From Notamacropus eugenii (Eukaryota; Chordata; Mammalia; Diprotodontia; Macropodidae): a DNA stretch of 64,000 bases. The notes under the pieces were generated by a model, which was not told the origin of the DNA, did no database searches, and worked only from the letters and a program-made list of their open reading frames with translations. This document shows positions 58,700 through 64,000 of this stretch, in pieces. A program made the position numbers and the translations under genes. Within the stretch, counting starts at the first letter, position 1. The number at the start of each line of letters is the position of its first letter. The stretch lies in contig NC_092876.1 of the NCBI RefSeq assembly GCF_028372415.1, forward strand, positions 225,543,528 to 225,607,527. The letters are read 5' to 3'.

Positions 58700-58760
<61 letters not shown>
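58394..58760 (+). repeat. Full-length RTE-tailed SINE with (CA)n end
   Basis: Contains the tRNA-like head (AGCAGCTAGGTGGTGCAGGG, GAGTTCAAATCTCACCTCAG), the core ('gaccatgggcaagtcatttaaccctattgtctcatcc'), the body ('gtcatctccagtcatccttatgaatatctggtcactg...gtgaggctggtgacctgcacagccctccctcactg') and the tail ('ggcatggtcttctttgacaatgaaggac'). A (CA)n of about 58 bases follows. It is flanked by CCACTGCTAGG / CCACTACTAGG (58383-58393 and 58761-58771), an 11-base target-site duplication with one mismatch. Confidence 0.9.
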
Positions 58761-58761
<1 letters not shown>

Positions 58762-60210
58762 CACTACTAGGTCTGTATCCAAAAAGAGATAAAAAACAAA
58801 AAGGAAAAGAACCTATATGTACAAAAATCTTTATAGCAGCTCTTTTCTGGTGACCAAGAATTGGAAATTGAGGGGATGCCCATCAGTTGGGGAATTACTA
58901 AACAGGTTGTGGTGTATGATTGTGAAGGAATACTGTTGTGTCATAAGAACTGATGAATGATGCTCTCAGAAAAACCTGGAAAGATTTATATGAACTGATG
59001 CAAAGTGAAATGAGTAAAACCAGGAGAAAAGTATAAACAGTAACAGTACTATTATAAGATGATCAACTGTGAATGACTTAGCTGTTCTCAGCAATACAAT
59101 GATCCAAGACATTTCTGAAGGATTTACAATGAAAAACACTTTCCATCCCCAGAGAAAGAATGGATGGAATCTGGATACAGATTGAAGCATACTTCTTTAC
59201 TTCCTTGATTTTTCTTGATTTTTTAAATTTGGTCTGTGTTTTTTTTTTTTTTTTTTTACAACATGACTAATATGGAAATATGTTTTGCATGACTACACAT
59301 ATATGACCTATATCAAATTGCTTGCCTTCTCATTAAGGGGTATGGGGAGGGAGGGAAAGAATTTGGAACTCAAAATTTTTTTTAATATTTATTAAACTAT
59401 TTCTTTTTTAATTATTTAATTTATTTAAGTTTTCAACATTCATTTCCACAAAATATTGGGTTCCAAATTTTCTCCCCATTTCTCCCCTCCCCCCACCCCG
59501 AATGCTAAGCATTCTGATTAACCCTGTCACCAATCTGCCCTCCCTTCTAGCATCCCTCCCTTCCCTTATCTCCATCTTCTCTTTTGTCCTGTAGCGCAAG
59601 ATAACTTTCTATACCCCATTACCTGTATTTCTTATTTCCTAGTTGTAAGAACAATACTCAATAGTTGTTCCTAAAACTTGAGTTCGAGCTTCTCTTCATC
59701 CCTCCCTCCTCACCCTTTGGGAAGACATGCAATTCAATATAGGCCATATCTGTGTAGTTTTGCAAATGACTTCCATAATAGTTGTGTTGTGTAAGGCTAT
59801 ATTATCCTGCCCCACATTTCTGCTATTCTCTCTTTTGATCCTATCCCTCCCCATGAGTGTTGACTTCTAATTGTTCCCTCCTCTCATTACCCTCCCTTCC
59901 ATCATCCCCTCCACCCTGCTTATCCCCTTCTCCCTCACTTTCCTCTATTGTAAGATAGGTTTTCATACCAAAATGAGTGTGCATTTTATTCCTTCCTTTA
60001 GTCGAATGTGATGAGAGTAAGCTTCATGTTTTTTCTCTCACCTCCCCCATTTTTCCCTCCACTGAAAAGTCTTTTACTTGCCTCTTTTATGAGAGATAAT
60101 TTGCCCCATTCCATTTCTCCCTTTCTCCTCCCAATATATTTCTTTCTCACTGCTTAATTTCATTTTTCAAAGATATGATCCCATCCTATTCAGTTCACCC
60201 TGTGCTCTCT

Positions 60211-60216
60211 GTCTGT

Positions 60217-60256
<40 letters not shown>
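60211..60256. repeat. (GT)n microsatellite in element C
   Basis: About 22 GT units with one AT interruption, in the linker, at the place where element E has a shorter TG run. Confidence 0.95.
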
Positions 60257-60259
<3 letters not shown>

Positions 60260-60381
60260 CCCACCAACTACCCAGATACTGAAAAAAGTTTCAAGAGTTA
60301 CAAATATTGTCTTTCCATGGAGGAATGTAAATAGTTCAACTTTAGTAAGTCCCTTATGATTTCTCTTTGCTGTTTACCTTT

Positions 60382-61413
60382 TCATGCTTCTCTTCATTCT
60401 TGTGTTTGAAAGTCAAATTTTCTTTTCAGCTCTGGTCTTTTCATCAAGAATGCTTGAAAGTCCTCTATTTCATTGAAAGACCATGTTTTCCCCCTGAAGT
60501 ATTATACTCAGTTTTGCTGGGTAGGTGATTCTTGGTTTTAGTCCTAGTTCCTTTGACTTCCAGAATATCATATTCCACACTCTTCGCTCCCTTAATGTAG
60601 AAGCTGCTAGGTCTTGTGTTATCCTGATTGTATTTCCACAGTACTTGAATTCTTTCTTTCTAGCTGCTTTCAATATTTTTCTCCTTGACCAGGGAACTCT
60701 GGAATTTGGCCACAAGGTTCCTAGAAGTTTCTCTTTTTGGATCTCTTTCAGGAGGTGATCAGTGGATTCCTTGAATACTTATTTTGCCCTCTGATTCTAG
60801 AATAACAGGGTAGTTTTCCTTGATAATTTCATGAAAGATGATGTCTAGGCTCTTTTTTTGATCATGGCTTTCAGGTAGTCCCATAATTTTTAAATTGTCT
60901 CTCCTGAATCTATTTTCCAGGTCAGTTGTTTCTCCAATGAGATATTTCACATTATCTTCCATTTTTTCATTCTTTTGGTTTTGTTTTGTGATTTCTTGGT
61001 TTCTCATTAGCCTCCATCTGTTCCATTCTAATTTTTAAAGAACTATTTTCTTCAGTGAGCTTTTGAACCTCCTTTTCCATTTGGCTAATTCTGCTTTTGA
61101 AAGCATTCTTCTCCTCATTGGCTTTTTGAACCTCTTTTGTCAATTGAATTAGCCTATTCTTACAGGTGTTATTTTCTTCAGCATTTTTTTGGGTCTCCTT
61201 TAGCAAGGTGTTGACCTGCTTTTCATGCTTTTCTTGCATCTCTCTCATTTCTCTTCCCAGTTTTTCCTCCACCTCGCTTACTTGGTTTTCAAAATCCTTT
61301 TTGAGCTCTTCCATGGCCTGAGATCATTGAATATTTCTTTTGGATGTTTGGGATACAGAAGCCTTGAATTCTATGTCTTTCCCTGATGGTAAGCATTGTT
61401 CTTCGTCATCTAA
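60382..61413 (-). pseudogene. ORF1p-like coding region of element C, disabled
   Basis: The start codon present in element E is replaced here by TTA (61413-61411). The conserved Trp before SQAME is a TGA stop (61326-61324). From the next ATG, 115 codons (61314-60967) encode the coiled coil (MEELKKDFENQVSEVEEKLG...). A second frame (61007-60759) carries the RRM-like NLKIMGLPESHDQKKS. A third (to 60470) carries the C-terminal KELGLKPRITYPAKLSI. The lesions are few, so the insertion is not very old, but no complete protein can be made. Confidence 0.85.
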
Positions 61414-62394
61414 AAGGATGGGAGAAGATATCTGTTCAGCAAGAAAGGAACCTTCTATAGTCTTATATTTTTTCCCTTTTTTGGGCATTTTCCCAACCAG
61501 TTACTTTACTTTTGGGTCCTTTGTCAAGAGTAGGATATACTCTGGGAATCTGTAAGATCTCAGTTCCTCCAAGGTGGCACAATCAAGCATGTACACTGGT
61601 GGGGGAGCAGGAAGAGATTTTGTGCCCAGAATTGTAGCACTTTCCTATCCACAGCCACCTGGCCTCCAGTTCCACCAAGCCAGCACTGGGGGCTGATTTT
61701 CAGATAAGATGCATGGGCAGGGCCACCATTCAGTGTCAGATAAAGATCAGCTCCCTCAGGGCCTCTACACAGGGCTGAGGTAAGAATGAGCTGCTCAGTC
61801 CCACAGGGTTTTGCGATCCAACAATGGATACAGGCTGCTGTAGGGGCTGCTGTGGGAACTGCTGCTGCCTGCCTGCCTGATGTGGCCTCTGTAGCTGCTG
61901 CCTGAGGCTGGAGGTATGGGAAGGCCCTTCTCCCTTCCCTGCCAACTGAAAAAACCCCGTCACTGACCTTTGGCGCCTGTGGGTTGAAGGATCTGTGAAC
62001 TGCTGCTACTGCGACTGGAGATTCCGCCCCTGAGGTGTCCTTCTCCCAGAGGCGCACTGTGCCTTGCCGCTTGGCCAAGGCTGGGCTGTGCTCCGCTCTG
62101 CGTCAGGTGCAACAGACGTTTCCTGTGGGCCTTTCAGGTCACCCTGGGCTGCAAATCTCACCCACTCTGTTGTTCTCCACTTCTGCTGCTCCAAAATTTG
62201 TTGAGAGTCCCTCTCTACAGGTATTTTGTGGGCTGTGTGGGGAAATCCTGCATATGTGTGTATTTCTATTCCGCCATCTTGGCTCCACCCCCCGGAACTC
62301 AAAATTTTAAAAATGAATGTTGAAAATTGTTTTTACATATAATTGGGGGAAAATAAAATATAATAAAATATTTAATAAAAGGGATGAGTGAAAA

Positions 62395-63265
62395 AAAACT
62401 TCATTACTACAAAGAAGGCATGGATAAGAAAAAATTCCCCATATGCACCAAAATATTTATAGTAGCACTTTTTGTGACAGCAGGGAATTGGAAACAAAGT
62501 AGATACATGTGGGGGATGGCTAAACAAGTTATGAGTATGAGTGTAATGGAATATTACTTTGCTATAAAAAAATGACAAATTTTGATGATTACAAAGAGGC
62601 ATGAGAAAGAACAATATAAATTGAGTGCTGACCTAGAGTTAGGAAGACCTGTGTTTAAATCTGGCTTCAGATATGTGACCTTGGGTAAATAATTTAACCT
62701 CTGTTTACCTCAGTTTCCTCATCTGTATAATGAGGATGTTAGAATAGCACCTATATACCAGAGCTGTGGGGATCAAATGACATGATAATTATAAAGCACT
62801 TAGTATAGTACCTGAAACATAGTAAGAGTTATATAAATGTTAGCTATTGTTGTTATTAATTGATGTAGAATGAAGTAAGCAATGCCACGAAAACAATATG
62901 CCCATTAACTACAGCAATGCAAATGGAAGGACATCCAACCAAACAAAAATCAAAATTGAATATTATAAAATTAAGAAGAACAAGCTGTGGTGTAGAAGAA
63001 GAAATATGAAAAGACAGTCCTTTGCAGAGTTGGAAGGTCCACAAATGTGGTACATTGCAGATATTTTCAGATTTCTTTGATGTATTGAACAGTTGCACTG
63101 ATTTTTTTCCTCTTCATTTTCCTTCTTTTTTTTTGATCTTAAAAATATTATTTGTTATATGGAGTGGCTCTCTGAAAAATGGAGGGGAGATATATTGGTA
63201 GGAACGGTAATTGATGTCAGAAAAACAAAGAATCTCAACAAAAAATTATTTAAAAATAGAAGCCC
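62395..63265 (+). repeat. Older LINE-1 3' end, split by a MIR
   Basis: 'gccactttttgtgacagcagggaattgg'-type and 'gtgtaatggaatattactttgctata' words identify distal L1 ORF2. After the SINE at 62615-62860 it continues with 'tgatgtagaatgaagtaagcaatgccacgaaaacaatat' and the 3'UTR ('cattgcagatattttcagatttctttgatgtattgaacag', 'ggaggggagatatattgg'). It is distinct from, and older than, copies A-E. Confidence 0.7.
62615..62862 (+). repeat. MIR-like CORE-SINE, near full length
   Basis: 'ttgagtgctgacctagagttaggaagacctgtgtttaaatctgg', 'tgaccttgggtaaataatttaacctctgtttacctcagtttcctcatctgtataatgagg', 'ataaagcacttagtatagtacctgaaacatagtaagagttatataaatgttagctattg'. Confidence 0.85.
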
Positions 63266-63269
63266 ACAA

Positions 63270-64000
63270 GTTCGAAGCTCTATCTGTTGTTCCTTTAACT
63301 GAAAGAAGGAAAAAAAACCAGAGAGGCAAAGCACAGAGACCTTTATTCTAATAATTAATTAAACTGGTTTTGCACATGGTCAGCTTGATCCCAATCTAGA
63401 GTTGTCTGTGTCATGCCATTTTTCAGAATTTCTTCAGAGGAATGCCTTGTGGCACAAATAACCTTTCAAAATCTTGCTTAAATAATTATAGAAATCATGA
63501 TTAAATACTGCTGTTTTAATCTTTGAGTGATTCCTAAGAAAACTTCCATCATTGACCCTTAAGATCTAGGTAGTCTGCTGGCAACTAGATTATCAACAGT
63601 CTCCATTTGCTTTAATCTGTTGATATTTTGTGAGGGAGAGCTAAAGAAAATAAGATTAAGGGAAAATAACGTTAATGTCTAGGCAGCTGGAATATAACAT
63701 GAAAGGCTCAGGGGGGCTGTTTTGCTGAAACACAAATTACTTGCTTCCATTACTTTTCATCTTGTGGTTTTTTATTTTTTCTTCTATGAATATTTTTATT
63801 GTTACGAATCAGGCTGTGTAAACATCATCTATCATCAAAAAGATCTGAAACACTTTGAAAATGTTAATATAGGACATTACCTTTGATAAATAAGCCATGG
63901 GTGAGTATTTTCTAAAAAGGGGTGTGTGTGTGTGCATGCAAATGAAGATACAGTTTTATCCCATGTTCTCTCCATCGGAGTGTTGGTGGTGTCACAGAAA
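63270..64000. other. Unassigned, repeat-poor
   Basis: No repeat or coding frame recognised apart from a short (GT)n at 63922-63936. Homeodomain-like TAAT words and CTTTAATCTGTTGATA near 63610 occur in a context free of transposons. Confidence 0.4.

Larger units (their letters stand above)
59380..62293 (-). mobile_element. HAL1-like element C (ORF1 only), inserted in copy B
   Basis: On the minus strand it begins GGGGGTGGAGCCAAGATGGC at 62293, an intact L1-type 5' end. A 5'UTR of about 880 bp (GC-richer than its surroundings), ORF1 (61413-60382), a linker, (CA)n and a 3'UTR of about 800 bp follow, ending in an A-rich tail near 59380. A perfect 15-base duplication GGAACTCAAAATTTT (59365-59379 and 62294-62308) proves insertion into the 3'UTR of copy B. 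It has no ORF2 at all, so it is non-autonomous. Confidence 0.9.
55199..62394 (+). mobile_element. LINE-1 copy B with deleted ORF2 (HAL1-like), heavily nested
   Basis: Starts GGAAGATGGCAGAG at 55199, the usual L1 5' end, and ends in an A-rich tail at about 62380. It is bounded by a 14-base duplication AAAACTCCATTACT / AAAACTTCATTACT (55185-55198 and 62395-62408, one mismatch). Order: 5'UTR, ORF1 (55974-57064), linker, ORF2 deletion junction at about 57491-57510 (ATAACTGTGAAAAAATTTT, as in copy A), distal ORF2, 3'UTR. It is interrupted by an antisense L1 end, a solo LTR, a SINE and element C. Confidence 0.85.

Noticed and set aside
61560..62078. 172-codon minus-strand frame
   Set aside because: It lies in the GC-rich 5'UTR of element C, where such frames are not known to encode a protein. 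No domain is seen and element E has no matching frame.

Overview
The window looks like a gene-poor, AT-rich stretch of a marsupial nuclear genome. The evidence is the repeat set. There are tRNA-derived SINEs whose tails match an RTE-clade LINE, an RTE retrotransposon carcass of the marsupial type, many CORE-SINEs (MIR/THER1-like), L2 and CR1/L3 relics, and LINE-1 copies with the marsupial 5'UTR, ORF1 and 3'UTR organisation. I cannot decide the species, or whether it is an American or Australian lineage. I see no convincing host protein-coding exon, no RNA gene and no CRISPR or prokaryotic feature. Nearly every long open reading frame lies in a transposon, a simple repeat or chance sequence.

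Layout. 1-17 kb: mostly unassigned sequence sprinkled with MIR/L2 fragments, one RTE-tailed SINE (8.0 kb), an A-rich LINE-1-like relic (5.0-7.2 kb), a weak reverse-transcriptase relic (11.4-12.2 kb) and a possible solo LTR (13.9-14.3 kb). 17.0-20.8 kb: an RTE LINE with recognisable endonuclease, reverse transcriptase and 3' tail, broken by frameshifts and a C-terminal deletion. 20.8-28 kb: SINE, L2 and L1 fragments and pyrimidine tracts. 28.6-28.85 kb: a compact CpG island with promoter-type motifs, directly followed by 600 bp of AT-rich palindromic sequence. 29.5-38.7 kb: L2, MIR, old L1 and a CR1/L3 relic, with a repeat-poor interval at 32.8-34.95 kb. 39-43 kb: LINE-1 copy A, with ORF1 but most of ORF2 deleted. 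43-50 kb: SINEs, a (CA)n and a very long (TA)n palindrome, L2, and a nested MIR/RTE/SINE stack. 50.4-62.4 kb: a dense LINE-1 cluster made of D (+), E (-), B (+) and C (-), where C is inserted in B with a perfect 15-bp target-site duplication. 62.4-64 kb: an older L1 with a MIR inserted, then unassigned sequence.

The most interesting signal is the L1-derived group. Copies A and B carry the same ORF2 deletion junction, and copies C and E consist only of 5'UTR, ORF1 and a 3'UTR. This is the architecture of half-LINE-1 (HAL1) elements, which would depend on intact L1 for the reverse transcriptase. In parallel, the RTE LINE and the RTE-tailed SINEs form a second helper/parasite pair. The orphan CpG island is the best candidate for a functional host element. 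None of these is proven novel from sequence alone.
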